From positions 239,308 through 303,307 of the forward strand of contig NZ_PGGV01000033.1 in assembly GCF_002798405.1 (NCBI RefSeq): a DNA stretch of 64,000 nt, in the 5' to 3' direction. The notes below the pieces were generated by a model that saw only the letters and a list, made by a program, of their open reading frames with translations, made no database searches and was not told where the DNA came from. Of this stretch, positions 1 through 7,538 are shown one piece after another (within the stretch, counting starts at the first letter, position 1; each line of letters begins with the position of its first letter). The position numbers were made by a program, and so were the translations under genes. This stretch comes from Glycomyces xiaoerkulensis. GTDB lineage: Bacteria; Actinomycetota; Actinomycetes; Mycobacteriales; Micromonosporaceae.

Positions 1-436
1 GGTGGAGCCACGACTTGACCGTGCCCTCCCGGGCCCCGGTGGTCTCGGCTATGGCGCTGACCGACATATCGGCCATGTAGTGCAGGACCAGCGCCCGGCG
101 CCGTCTGGCGGGCACCTGCCCGAGCGCCTCCACCAGCGCGACGTGGTCCGGGCCCGCGGCCGGGGCGGGCTCGGGCGGCGCCGACTTCTGCAGGAACCTG
201 CGGACCACCTGGTTGCGGCGGTGGCGGCTGGTGGCGAGATTCCAGGCGACCCGGCGGACCCAGGCGACCGGCTCTTCGTAGCCGCCCACCTTGTCCCAGC
301 GCTGCCAGGCGCGCAGGAACGCCTCCTGGACCAGATCCTGAGCTTCGGTGGCGTCACCGAGATAGGCGCACACCTGGGCAGCGAGCTCCGAGAAGTGATT
401 CTCGTAGAGGTCGGTGAACTCCGCCTCCGTTCGCAC
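1..436 (-). CDS. SigE-family RNA polymerase sigma factor, C-terminus cut by window edge
   Basis: An ECF-type sigma factor that would direct RNA polymerase to a small regulon. From the GTG at 436 the protein begins MRTEAEFTDLYENHF. It carries sigma region 2 (about residues 5-70, with EAQDLVQEAFLRAW and a W-rich DNA-melting segment) and most of region 4, including the helix-turn-helix around AIAETTGAREGTVKSWLH, where the window ends. The spacing and motifs fit the SigE/SigK-like actinobacterial group. The GTG is preceded by GGAG about 6 nt upstream, and a TTGACG box lies near 473-480. No anti-sigma gene is visible; if there is one it lies to the left. The family is clear, but the target regulon cannot be told. 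Confidence 0.85.
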   Translation of the reverse strand, partial: MRTEAEFTDLYENHFSELAAQVCAYLGDATEAQDLVQEAFLRAWQRWDKVGGYEEPVAWVRRVAWNLATSRHRRNQVVRRFLQKSAPPEPAPAAGPDHVALVEALGQVPARRRRALVLHYMADMSVSAIAETTGAREGTVKSWLH

Positions 437-664
437 ATCCGCTCCAGCACAGGTAGGGGGGATCAGGCAACTCGTCAACCGTGCCGAGTGGGCAGACCCG
501 GCCTCACCCATTCTCGCGCCCGATACCCCGGTGGAACGAAGCGGGGTGTCCCCCAAGACGGGCCGGACCGCGGCCGAGCGGAACGCGCAGCCCCGCCCGG
601 CGGACCGGGGGCGCTGCGGCGGGGCGCCGGCGGGAGTCATCTGCGAAGCTCTCCGATGGGTGGG

Positions 665-685
665 GAGTCCGAAATCATCGGACTC
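665..685. repeat. 8-bp inverted repeat in the sigma factor-nuoA gap
   Basis: GAGTCCGA (665-672) and TCGGACTC (678-685) are perfect inverted arms around a 5-nt spacer. They lie in the 384-bp gap between the leftward sigma factor gene and the rightward nuoA gene. No T-tract follows, so an operator is more likely than a terminator. The rest of the gap (437-808) shows no convincing gene. Confidence 0.5.
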
Positions 686-808
686 GGTGTTGATCCTCTT
701 CGCACACCAACACGCCCGACCGGCCCGCTCGGTTGCGGATCTCGGGAAACAATTCGGCCCCCGGCCGGACCGGGCGCGCGGGCGCTTCCCTCCTTCCGCC
801 TCGCGCAC

Positions 809-820
809 TATGGTGTGACC
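809..820 (+). promoter_or_regulatory. Predicted -10 box of a leaderless nuoA transcript
   Basis: TATGGT (809-814) ends 6 nt before the nuoA ATG at 821, and no Shine-Dalgarno sequence precedes the ATG. This is the spacing expected when transcription starts on the A of the start codon. Confidence 0.5.
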
Positions 821-1189
821 ATGAACTCCTCCCTGCTCGGCGACTACGCCGTCTTCGGGGTGCTGCTGCTGGCCGGATTCGCGTTCGTGGCCGTGGCGAT
901 GACGGCCAACCGGCTGCTCAGGCCGCACGCGCCGTCGGCGGCCAAGGCCCTGACCTACGAGTGCGGGGTCGATCCGGTCGGCGGGGACTGGGCCCAGGTC
1001 CAGATCCGCTACTACGTCTACGCGTTCCTGTTCGTGCTGTTCGCCGTGGAGGCGGTGTTCCTGTTCCCGTGGGCGGCCGTCGCCGCCTCCTTCGGGCCGC
1101 CGGCGGCGGCCGAGATGGGCGTGTTCGTCGGCGTGCTGGTCCTGGGGCTGGCCTACGCCTGGAGGAAGGGGGTCCTGCGATGGCAGTGA
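821..1189 (+). CDS. nuoA: NADH-quinone oxidoreductase subunit A
   Basis: A membrane subunit of complex I, 122 aa, the family's usual size. Three hydrophobic helices are visible at about residues 9-28, 65-88 and 97-115. Between helices 1 and 2 lies the conserved loop with YECGVDP (46-52), which in complex I lines the quinone channel (ND3 loop). It is the first gene of a four-gene cluster nuoA-B-C-H and overlaps nuoB by 10 nt, so translation is probably coupled. It has no ribosome binding site and appears leaderless. The cluster lacks every other nuo gene, so its protein must work with subunits encoded elsewhere or in a reduced complex. Confidence 0.93.
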   Translation: MNSSLLGDYAVFGVLLLAGFAFVAVAMTANRLLRPHAPSAAKALTYECGVDPVGGDWAQVQIRYYVYAFLFVLFAVEAVFLFPWAAVAASFGPPAAAEMGVFVGVLVLGLAYAWRKGVLRWQ

Positions 1190-1722
1190 GGCTGCCGTAC
1201 CCGTCCAAGTCCGGCGCCGCAGCCGAGGGCGCCGGTGCGTTGGGCGAGCCGATCCGGTTCATCCTCAACTGGGGCCGCCGCTATTCGCTGTGGGTGTTCA
1301 ACTTCGGGCTGGCCTGCTGCGCCATCGAGTTCATCGCGGCCTCGATGAGCCGCCACGACTTCATGCGGCTGGGGGTGATCCCGTTCGCGCACTCGCCGCG
1401 CCAGTCCGACCTGATGGTCGTCTCCGGCACGGTCACCGACAAGATGGCCCCCGCGGTCAAGCGCCTCTACGACCAGATGCCCGAACCGAAGTACGTCATC
1501 TCCTTCGGGGCCTGCTCGAACTCCGGCGGCCCGTACTGGGACTCCTACTGCGTCACCAAGGGCGTCGACCAGATCGTCCCGGTGGACGTGTACGTGCCCG
1601 GGTGCCCGCCGCGCCCGGAGGCGCTGCTGTACGGCATCGGCGAACTGCAGAAGCAGATAGGCGACGAGCCGCTGCGCCCGGCGTCGAGGCTGCGGGCGGC
1701 GCTGAGGAGGCGCGATGCGTGA
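1180..1722 (+). CDS. nuoB: NADH-quinone oxidoreductase subunit B
   Basis: The peripheral-arm subunit that carries iron-sulfur cluster N2, the last electron carrier before quinone, 180 aa. All four expected cysteine ligands are present: the tandem Cys46-Cys47 in LACCAIEF, Cys112 in GACSNSGG and Cys142 in PGCPPRPE. The protein therefore looks catalytically complete. The ATG at 1180 lies inside the end of nuoA, a 10-nt overlap. The C-terminal 15 residues are Arg-rich. The gene is followed by an AT-rich palindromic spacer before nuoC, unusual in an otherwise tightly packed cluster. Confidence 0.95.
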   Translation: MAVRLPYPSKSGAAAEGAGALGEPIRFILNWGRRYSLWVFNFGLACCAIEFIAASMSRHDFMRLGVIPFAHSPRQSDLMVVSGTVTDKMAPAVKRLYDQMPEPKYVISFGACSNSGGPYWDSYCVTKGVDQIVPVDVYVPGCPPRPEALLYGIGELQKQIGDEPLRPASRLRAALRRRDA

Positions 1723-1754
1723 TCCTATTTCCTATAGGAAATATCCTATAGGAT
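1722..1754. promoter_or_regulatory. Tandem CCTATAGG palindromes between nuoB and nuoC
   Basis: Two perfect palindromes sit side by side: TTTCCTATAGGAAA (1728-1741) and ATCCTATAGGAT (1743-1754). A further half-site ATCCTAT at 1722-1728 can pair with the last ATAGGAT, giving an outer stem that encloses the first palindrome. The stretch starts on the nuoB stop codon and is strikingly AT-rich for this genome. It could be an operator for an internal promoter, or an RNA structure that adjusts the nuoA-B to nuoC-H ratio. No T-tract follows. Confidence 0.6.
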
Positions 1755-1775
1755 TCATTCCGCCGGGGAGGGCCC

Positions 1776-2342
1776 GTGCCTGATCCCTGGGAGGAGCGCG
1801 TGCGGGCGGCGCTGGCGGTCGAGGTCGTCCCCGACGCCGCGCGCGCGGTCGCCGACGTCCCGCCCGAGCGCTGGCACGAGGCCGCCCGCGCCTGCCGCGA
1901 CGAGCTCGGCTGCGACTTCTTCGACTGGCTGTCGGCGGTCGACGAGAGCGAGATCGAAGACGGCGCGGGCCTGCGGGTCATCGCCCATCTCTGGTCGATC
2001 CGCGCCCGGCGCGGGGTCCTGCTCCGCACCGCCGCGGCCGGACCGCTCGAATCCGTCACCGACCTCTACCCCGGCGCGTCCTGGCACGAGCGCGAGACCC
2101 ACGAGATGTTCGGCGCCGACTTCGCCGGCCACCCCGGGCTCGAACCGCTGCTGCTCCCGCCCGAGTTCGAGGGCCACCCGCTGCGCAAGGACTTCGTCCT
2201 CGCCTCCCGCGTGGTCAAGCCCTGGCCGGGGGAGAAGGAGCCCGGCGGCGGCCGCCCCGGCGCCCGCAAGCGCGCCCCCAAGAAACCCCCCGGCGTGCCC
2301 GACGGATGGATGGAACCGGCCGGCGAGGAGCCCGATGCTTGA
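1776..2342 (+). CDS. nuoC: NADH-quinone oxidoreductase subunit C
   Basis: A peripheral-arm subunit of complex I (30-kDa family), 188 aa. The family signature is visible as WHERETHEMFG at about residues 106-116, followed by PLRKDF where the family usually has this ending. The last 35 residues are a Lys/Pro/Gly-rich tail that is probably disordered. The GTG at 1776 is chosen because GGGGAG lies 5 nt upstream. The gene overlaps nuoH by 8 nt. In normal complex I operons nuoD follows nuoC or is fused to it; here it is absent and nuoH follows directly. Confidence 0.9.
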   Translation: MPDPWEERVRAALAVEVVPDAARAVADVPPERWHEAARACRDELGCDFFDWLSAVDESEIEDGAGLRVIAHLWSIRARRGVLLRTAAAGPLESVTDLYPGASWHERETHEMFGADFAGHPGLEPLLLPPEFEGHPLRKDFVLASRVVKPWPGEKEPGGGRPGARKRAPKKPPGVPDGWMEPAGEEPDA

Positions 2343-3282
2343 GATCGCGCTCAAACTCGCCGGCGTCATCGCCGCATTCCTGCTGCTCCCGCTCCTGGTC
2401 GGCCAGACCGAGCACAAGCTCATGGCCCACATGCAGGGCCGGCTCGGCCCCATGCACGCCGGCCGCTTCCACGGCTGGGCGCAACTGATCGCCGACGGCG
2501 TCAAGTTCGCGCAGAAGGAGGACCTGGTTCCCGCCGCGGCCGACCGGCCGGTCTTCAAGCTCGCCCCGGCGGTCGCGCTCGTCCCCTACCTGCTGGTGCT
2601 GCTGTTCATCCCGCTCGGGCCCGGCGATCTGGTCGGCTCCGGCCTGGAGATGGGCCTGTTCGTGGTGCTGGCGCTGGTCGGCATCGGCGTGCTCGCGGTG
2701 CTCATGGCGGGCTGGGCCTCGGCCAATAAGTACACGCTGGTCGGGGCGCTGCGCGCGGCCGCGCAGTTGATGGCCTACGAACTGCCGCTGGTGCTGGCGG
2801 CCGCCTCGATCGCCGTCGCCGCCGGAACGCTGAACCTCTCCGGCATCGTCGAGGCCTGGCACCCCTGGTGGCTGCTGTGGCAGGCCCCGGCCGCGCTGAT
2901 CTTCTTCATCGCCGGGCTCGCCGAGATCCGCCGGCCCCCGTTCGACGCGCCCGTGGCCGACTCCGAGCTGGTGTTCGGCTACCTCACCGAGTACGCCGGG
3001 CTGCGCTTCGCGCTGCTGCTGCTGGCCGAGTACGCCGGGATCGTCGTCATCGCCGCACTCACCTCGGTGCTGTTCCTGGGCGGCTGGAAGGGTCCGGGAC
3101 CGGACTCGCTCGGCTGGCTGTGGACGCTGCTGAAGACCGGCGCGCTCTCGGCGGTGGTGATCTGGCTGCGCGTGGCGTGGCCGCGGCTGCGGGTCGACCA
3201 GATCCAGGCGCTGTGCTGGAAGGGGCTGGTGCCGGCCGCGCTCGGCCAGCTCGTGCTGACCACGGTCGTCGCGCTGGCCTAA
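2335..3282 (+). CDS. nuoH: NADH-quinone oxidoreductase subunit H
   Basis: The membrane subunit at the junction of the hydrophilic and membrane arms, which forms much of the quinone chamber. It is 315 aa with about eight hydrophobic helices. Hallmarks are ADGVKFAQKEDL (53-64) and the acidic loop EIRRPPFDAPVADSELVFGY (197-216) followed by TEY, both characteristic of NuoH rather than of related HyfC/EchB proteins. It ends the nuoA-B-C-H cluster, and its TAA stop overlaps the stop of the convergent FmdB-like gene. Without NuoD or the antiporter-like subunits (L, M, N) this set cannot be a full proton pump on its own. Confidence 0.93.
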   Translation: MLEIALKLAGVIAAFLLLPLLVGQTEHKLMAHMQGRLGPMHAGRFHGWAQLIADGVKFAQKEDLVPAAADRPVFKLAPAVALVPYLLVLLFIPLGPGDLVGSGLEMGLFVVLALVGIGVLAVLMAGWASANKYTLVGALRAAAQLMAYELPLVLAAASIAVAAGTLNLSGIVEAWHPWWLLWQAPAALIFFIAGLAEIRRPPFDAPVADSELVFGYLTEYAGLRFALLLLAEYAGIVVIAALTSVLFLGGWKGPGPDSLGWLWTLLKTGALSAVVIWLRVAWPRLRVDQIQALCWKGLVPAALGQLVLTTVVALA

Positions 3283-3605
3283 GCCGCCTTCGAGTCCGAG
3301 GCGGCCGCCGAACCCGACGCGCTCTCGCTCTTGGGCTTGGACTCGCTCTTCGACTCGCTCGTGGACTCGGAACTCTTGGCGCCGTTCTGCGAGCCGTTCT
3401 CGCTCAGCGTGCTGGAGTCGGACGAGCGGGAGTCGGTGCGGTAGAAGCCGCTGCCCTTGAAGGTGACCCCGACGTTGCCGAAGACCTTGCGCAGGGCGCC
3501 CGCAGTCTGGCACGAGGGGCAGTCGGTCAGGCGCGGTTCGGAGAACGACTGGTGCTGGTCGAACTCGTAACCGCACTCCTTGCAGCGGTATTCGTACGTC
3601 GGCAC
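3279..3605 (-). CDS. FmdB-family zinc ribbon protein
   Basis: A small putative regulatory protein, 108 aa, of unknown function in this family. From the GTG at 3605 it begins MPTYEYRCKECG, the classic FmdB start. Cys8, Cys11, Cys29 and Cys32 form a CxxC...CxxC zinc ribbon. From about residue 67 onward the protein is a low-complexity Ser/Glu/Lys tail. GGAGG lies 6 nt before the GTG. A perfect CIRCE operator lies 83 bp upstream in the promoter position, so the gene is probably heat-inducible through HrcA. It is convergent with nuoH, and the two stop codons overlap. Confidence 0.85.
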   Translation of the reverse strand: MPTYEYRCKECGYEFDQHQSFSEPRLTDCPSCQTAGALRKVFGNVGVTFKGSGFYRTDSRSSDSSTLSENGSQNGAKSSESTSESKSESKPKSESASGSAAASDSKAA

Positions 3606-3687
3606 GGCTAACCTCCAGCGATGGCCGGGTCGCGACACGGCTCGCAAAGTCGGCCGTGGGCGGGTCGCGGTCGGACCCCGATCGAGA

Positions 3688-3714
3688 TTAGCACTCAGCG
3701 GCCCGGAGTGCTAA
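3688..3714. promoter_or_regulatory. CIRCE operator (HrcA site) upstream of the FmdB-like gene
   Basis: TTAGCACTC (3688-3696), a 9-nt spacer and GAGTGCTAA (3706-3714) match the CIRCE consensus at all 18 arm positions. On the minus strand TAATCT, a plausible -10 box, overlaps its edge. The only gene downstream in the right orientation is the FmdB-like gene; the cyclo-ligase gene ends just before the element. Confidence 0.9.
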
Positions 3715-3738
3715 TGGCGTCCAGGCCTGCGGTGACGG

Positions 3739-4356
3739 TCACTCGAGCGTGGCGTAGCCGCCCGAGGGGGTCACGATCGCGGTGACCGGCCGGTCGTGGT
3801 CCTCGGCGGGGACCGCGACTCCGAACTCGCCGTCGCGCAGCAGCCCGACCACCGGGGTCCCCGGCCGCAGCCGCGTCAGCGCCCGGTCGTAGGAGCCGCC
3901 GCCCCGGCCCAGGCGCAGTCCGGAATGTGAGACGCCCAGGGCGGGCACGATGACCACCTCGGCCCGCCCGATCGCCGCCGGGCCGCGGGTGGCGGCGACC
4001 TTCTCCGTCCCCTTCGGTCCACTGAGCGCCGTTCTCGGCCGCGCCGGATCCGACGACGACTGCGGCACTTCGGTGCCGACGACGACCCAGTCGAGGTCGT
4101 TGTCCGCCAACGTCACCGGCAGCAGCACCCGGTAGGTCTCGGCGAGGCGCTCGGGCAGTTCGGGCTGCAGCGTCGCCCCCGGCTCGGCCCCGAACGGCCG
4201 ATAGGCCGCGACCGTCGCGCCCGCGGTCAGCGTTTCGTCCAAATAGCCCCGCAGCGCGATCCAGGTCGCCCGGTCCGCCGAGGCCCGGTCGGCCGCCGGT
4301 AGGGCCTTTCGGCTGCTCAGCAGCTTGGTTCGAACGATGTGTTTGTCTATAGCCAT
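3739..4356 (-). CDS. 5-formyltetrahydrofolate cyclo-ligase
   Basis: Converts 5-formyl-THF to 5,10-methenyl-THF with ATP, returning the stored folate to one-carbon metabolism. The protein is 205 aa, normal for the family. An N-terminal basic helix (KLLSSRKALP) matches the family's phosphate-binding start. The signature GLRLGRGGGSYDRAL at about residues 147-161 is the strongest evidence. GGAGGG lies just upstream of the ATG. Cyclo-ligase next to galU, moeA and a RimJ-like gene is a conserved actinobacterial neighbourhood; here a diguanylate cyclase is inserted divergently between cyclo-ligase and galU. Confidence 0.9.
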   Translation of the reverse strand: MAIDKHIVRTKLLSSRKALPAADRASADRATWIALRGYLDETLTAGATVAAYRPFGAEPGATLQPELPERLAETYRVLLPVTLADNDLDWVVVGTEVPQSSSDPARPRTALSGPKGTEKVAATRGPAAIGRAEVVIVPALGVSHSGLRLGRGGGSYDRALTRLRPGTPVVGLLRDGEFGVAVPAEDHDRPVTAIVTPSGGYATLE

Positions 4357-4517
4357 GATCGTCCCTCCTGTGTTCGACCTATAACCAGCACCGATTCCAC
4401 CAAATAGCTAAATCTGTTCACCTTTTCGGGCGGCATCGCCTCGGAAACGCCCCGCCGTGTCGTGTCGAGACGGTTGCGCTAGGTAGTCTTCTAGGGAGTG
4501 AACTTGAGGGGGCTTCG

Positions 4518-6482
4518 GTGTCGCTGCGCTCACGGCTCACCACGGCGTTCCTCGTCGTCGTGCTCGGGCCGGTCCTGGTGGGGGCCGTCTTCGTTGCTGC
4601 CATCATGTCCCATCTGGCGGACTCCCGCGGCGAGGCCGCGGCCGACTCGGCGGTCACCGTGGTCGACTCCACCCTCGGTACCATCTGCGAGCGCATTCAG
4701 GCCTCCGCGGCTGCGGTGGCCCTCAACCACGGTAGCGGCGGCCGGGACGGCGGCGCCGACATGGCCGAGCTCCTGGTCGACCGCGCCGTCGTCGACGGTA
4801 TCGCCTTCACCGGCATCGACGACGCCGCCGGCCACGCCACCAGCGTCGGCGACCCCGCCCCCGAAGGCGCCTGGGCCGACTGCGGGGCCGAGGCCATCCG
4901 GGCCGGCGCCCGCCCGGTCGTCGCCCTCGGCGCCCAGGCCGAGGTCCGCAACGACGACGGCTCCACTGCGGCCTTCACCGCCTTCCGCGTCGTCGACCAG
5001 GCATTCCTCGCCTCCCTCGCCGACGCCGCCGACGCCTCCCTGGTCCTGGACGACGGCCGCTTCGAACCGCTCGAGGCCCGCGGCGCCGACCCCGCCGTCT
5101 GGGCCCGCACCGACGCCTTCCTCCCGCTGCGCATCGGGACCGTCTCCACCGACGTCACCCCCATGTACTGGACCCTCGCGGCCATGGTCGCCGCCTCGGG
5201 GGTGCTCGCGGTCGCCCTGGCCTCCTGGCTCGCGCGCTCCACCACCCGCCCCCTGGCCGAGCTGTCCGGGGCCGCCCAGCGCATCAGCGAAGGCGACCTG
5301 GACGTCCGCGTCCAAGTCCAGGGCGGCGACGAGTTCGCCCAGCTCGCCGACAACTTCAACCGCATGACCGCCCAGACCCAGTCCTACGTCCAGGCCCTGA
5401 CCACCTCCCGCGACCAGATGCGCGGCCAGCTCGGCTGGCTCGGCCAGACCCTCACCGCCACCCTCGACCTCGACCGCATCCTCGAGGTCATCCTCGACAC
5501 CGCCATGGTCACCACCAGTGCCGAGGCCGGACTGGTCATGCTCGCCGACGTGGCCGACACCGACCGGCTCGGCCAGCGCGCCGCCGAAGGCGCCCTCGGC
5601 ATCGACGAGCCGGCCTCCGTCCGCCTCGGGGAGGGCGTCATCGGCGGCATCGCCGCCAGCGGCGCCCCCGCCCACGGCCGCATCGTGGACGGCCGGCTCG
5701 GGCCGTGGCGGCGGGTCGCCACCGAACCGGACGCCCGGACCATCGTCGCGGTGCCCTTCAGCAGCCGCCAGACGCCCGAGCCCGAGCATCCGGGCGCCCG
5801 CAGAGGCGGCGCCTCCGAGGACGAGGCCGGCCGCGGCCAGCACTGCGTGCTCGGCGTGCTGGTGCTGTACAACCGGGTCGCCGACCTCGACTTCGAGGAC
5901 GGCGACGTCGAGACCCTGAAGACCTTCGCCGGGCAGGTCGCGGTCGCGGTCGAGAACGTGCTCCTCCACCGCCGCGCCCAGCGGCTGAGCCTGACCGACC
6001 CGCTCACCGGTCTGTGGAACTACCGGTTCATGCAGACCTCGCTGCGCCGCGAGGCCGAACGCGTGCGCCGCTACCGGCGCTCGTCGGCGCTGCTGGCGAT
6101 CGACCTCGACCGGTTCAAGATCGTCAACGACACCTACGGGCACCCGATCGGCGACCAGGTCCTGGTCGAGCTGGCCCGCCGCATAACCGGGCAGATCCGC
6201 GAGGTCGACCTCGCCTTCCGCCACGGCGGCGAGGAGTTCATGGTGCTGCTGCCCGAGACCGACGCCTCCGGCGCCACCGCGGTCGCCGAGCGGCTCGCCC
6301 GCGCCCTGGCGAGCAGGCCGTTCAAGGTCGGAGGCCTGGAGCTGAGCGTCACCGTCTCGGTCGGCATCGCCGTCCTCGGCGAGCACGCCGACACCGCCGC
6401 CGACGTCCTCGCCGCCGCCGACGAGGCGCTGTACGCGGCCAAGGCCGCCGGCAGGGACACCTGGCGGGTCGCCGCCACCTGA
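4518..6482 (+). CDS. Membrane diguanylate cyclase (HAMP-GAF-GGDEF)
   Basis: Makes cyclic di-GMP from two GTP in response to an unknown signal. In 654 aa the order is: transmembrane helix 1 (about 10-31), an extracytoplasmic region of about 180 residues, transmembrane helix 2 (about 215-237), HAMP (238-290), GAF (305-485) and GGDEF (494-652). The active site reads GGEEF at 570-574, so it should be catalytic. The inhibitory I-site RxxD (Arg561, Asp564) sits exactly five residues upstream, so product feedback is expected. The GTG at 4518 has TTGAGGGGG upstream, and TAGTCT (4484-4489) is a likely -10. In streptomycetes c-di-GMP controls development through BldD; whether that applies here is inference. 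Confidence 0.93.
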   Translation: MSLRSRLTTAFLVVVLGPVLVGAVFVAAIMSHLADSRGEAAADSAVTVVDSTLGTICERIQASAAAVALNHGSGGRDGGADMAELLVDRAVVDGIAFTGIDDAAGHATSVGDPAPEGAWADCGAEAIRAGARPVVALGAQAEVRNDDGSTAAFTAFRVVDQAFLASLADAADASLVLDDGRFEPLEARGADPAVWARTDAFLPLRIGTVSTDVTPMYWTLAAMVAASGVLAVALASWLARSTTRPLAELSGAAQRISEGDLDVRVQVQGGDEFAQLADNFNRMTAQTQSYVQALTTSRDQMRGQLGWLGQTLTATLDLDRILEVILDTAMVTTSAEAGLVMLADVADTDRLGQRAAEGALGIDEPASVRLGEGVIGGIAASGAPAHGRIVDGRLGPWRRVATEPDARTIVAVPFSSRQTPEPEHPGARRGGASEDEAGRGQHCVLGVLVLYNRVADLDFEDGDVETLKTFAGQVAVAVENVLLHRRAQRLSLTDPLTGLWNYRFMQTSLRREAERVRRYRRSSALLAIDLDRFKIVNDTYGHPIGDQVLVELARRITGQIREVDLAFRHGGEEFMVLLPETDASGATAVAERLARALASRPFKVGGLELSVTVSVGIAVLGEHADTAADVLAAADEALYAAKAAGRDTWRVAAT

Positions 6483-6586
6483 GCCCCCCTCGGCCGGGCC
6501 GGACGCCGCCCTCGGACGCTCCGCCGCAGGTAGACCGGCCCGGACCCGCGTCCGGGTGGCGGACATCTGACGCAGCGTCGTCACGA

Positions 6587-6598
6587 TACGCTCGCCCT
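6587..6598 (+). promoter_or_regulatory. Predicted -10 box of a leaderless galU transcript
   Basis: TACGCT (6587-6592) ends 6 nt before the galU ATG at 6599, and there is no ribosome binding site in between. Confidence 0.5.
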
Positions 6599-7489
6599 AT
6601 GTCTGAAACCTCGCGTCGGGCCACCAAGGCCGTCATACCCGCCGCCGGCAACGCCACCCGATTCCTCCCGGTCACCAAGTCCGTCCCGAAGGAACTGCTG
6701 CCGATCGTGGACAAGCCGGTGCTCCAGTACATCGTCGAGGAGGCCGCCGAGGCCGGCGCCGACGACGTCCTGCTGGTCACCGCCCGCGGCAAGGACTCGA
6801 TGGTCGACTACTTCGACTCGCGATTCGACCTCGAGGAGGCGCTGGCCGCGAAGGGCAAGGACGACGCCCTCGAATCGATCCGGGCACCCGAGCGAACCGC
6901 CGAGATCCACGCCGTCCGCCAGGGCGGCGCGCTCGGCCTCGGCCACGCGGTCGGCCGCGGCGCCGCCCACGTCGGCGACGAGCCGTTCGCAGTCCTCCTG
7001 GGCGACGAGTTCTGCCACCTCGACGACAAGCTCCTGCCGCGCATGATCGAACTCCAGGCCGAGACCGGCGGGATCGTGCTGGCGCTGATGGAGGTGCCGC
7101 GCGAGGACGTCTCGCGATGGGGCATCGCCTCGGTCGACGCCACCGACGACGACGACGTCGTCGAGGTCACAGGAATGGTGGAAAAACCCGCCGTCGACCA
7201 GGCCCCCTCGAACCTCAGCCTCATCGGCCGCTACGTCCTGCCCGGCTCGATCTTCCCGGTCCTCCACGACACCCCGCCCGGCCGCGGCGGCGAGATCCAA
7301 CTCACCGACGCCATGGACACCATGCGCGCCAAAGGAACCCCCGTCCACGGCGTGATCTTCCGCGGCCGCCGCTACGACACCGGCGAGCCGGCCGCCTACC
7401 TGCAGACCATCGTCGAACTGGCGAGTGAACGCGACGACTTGCCCGGCTTCAACGCCTGGCTGCGGGAATTCGGTGCGACACTGGACTAG
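6599..7489 (+). CDS. galU: UTP-glucose-1-phosphate uridylyltransferase
   Basis: Makes UDP-glucose from UTP and glucose-1-phosphate for cell-envelope polysaccharides, glycolipids and trehalose. The protein is 296 aa. The nucleotide-binding start AVIPAAGNATRFLPVTKS (11-28) followed by PKELLPIVDKP is diagnostic; the GNATR variant replaces the enteric GLGTR. Further family motifs are LLGDEFC, VEKP and GRYVL. The ATG at 6599 has a -10-like box 6 nt upstream and no Shine-Dalgarno. It is followed 49 bp later by moeA, the usual actinobacterial partner. Confidence 0.95.
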   Translation: MSETSRRATKAVIPAAGNATRFLPVTKSVPKELLPIVDKPVLQYIVEEAAEAGADDVLLVTARGKDSMVDYFDSRFDLEEALAAKGKDDALESIRAPERTAEIHAVRQGGALGLGHAVGRGAAHVGDEPFAVLLGDEFCHLDDKLLPRMIELQAETGGIVLALMEVPREDVSRWGIASVDATDDDDVVEVTGMVEKPAVDQAPSNLSLIGRYVLPGSIFPVLHDTPPGRGGEIQLTDAMDTMRAKGTPVHGVIFRGRRYDTGEPAAYLQTIVELASERDDLPGFNAWLREFGATLD

Positions 7490-7538
7490 CGACGCTGGTC
7501 GGACGATGGCGGGGACTCGACAAACGGGGGGCTGAGAA

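Noticed and set aside
4530..6584. A 684-codon minus-strand frame opposite the diguanylate cyclase
   Set aside because: No motif and antisense-type composition; the GGEEF protein on the plus strand explains the region.
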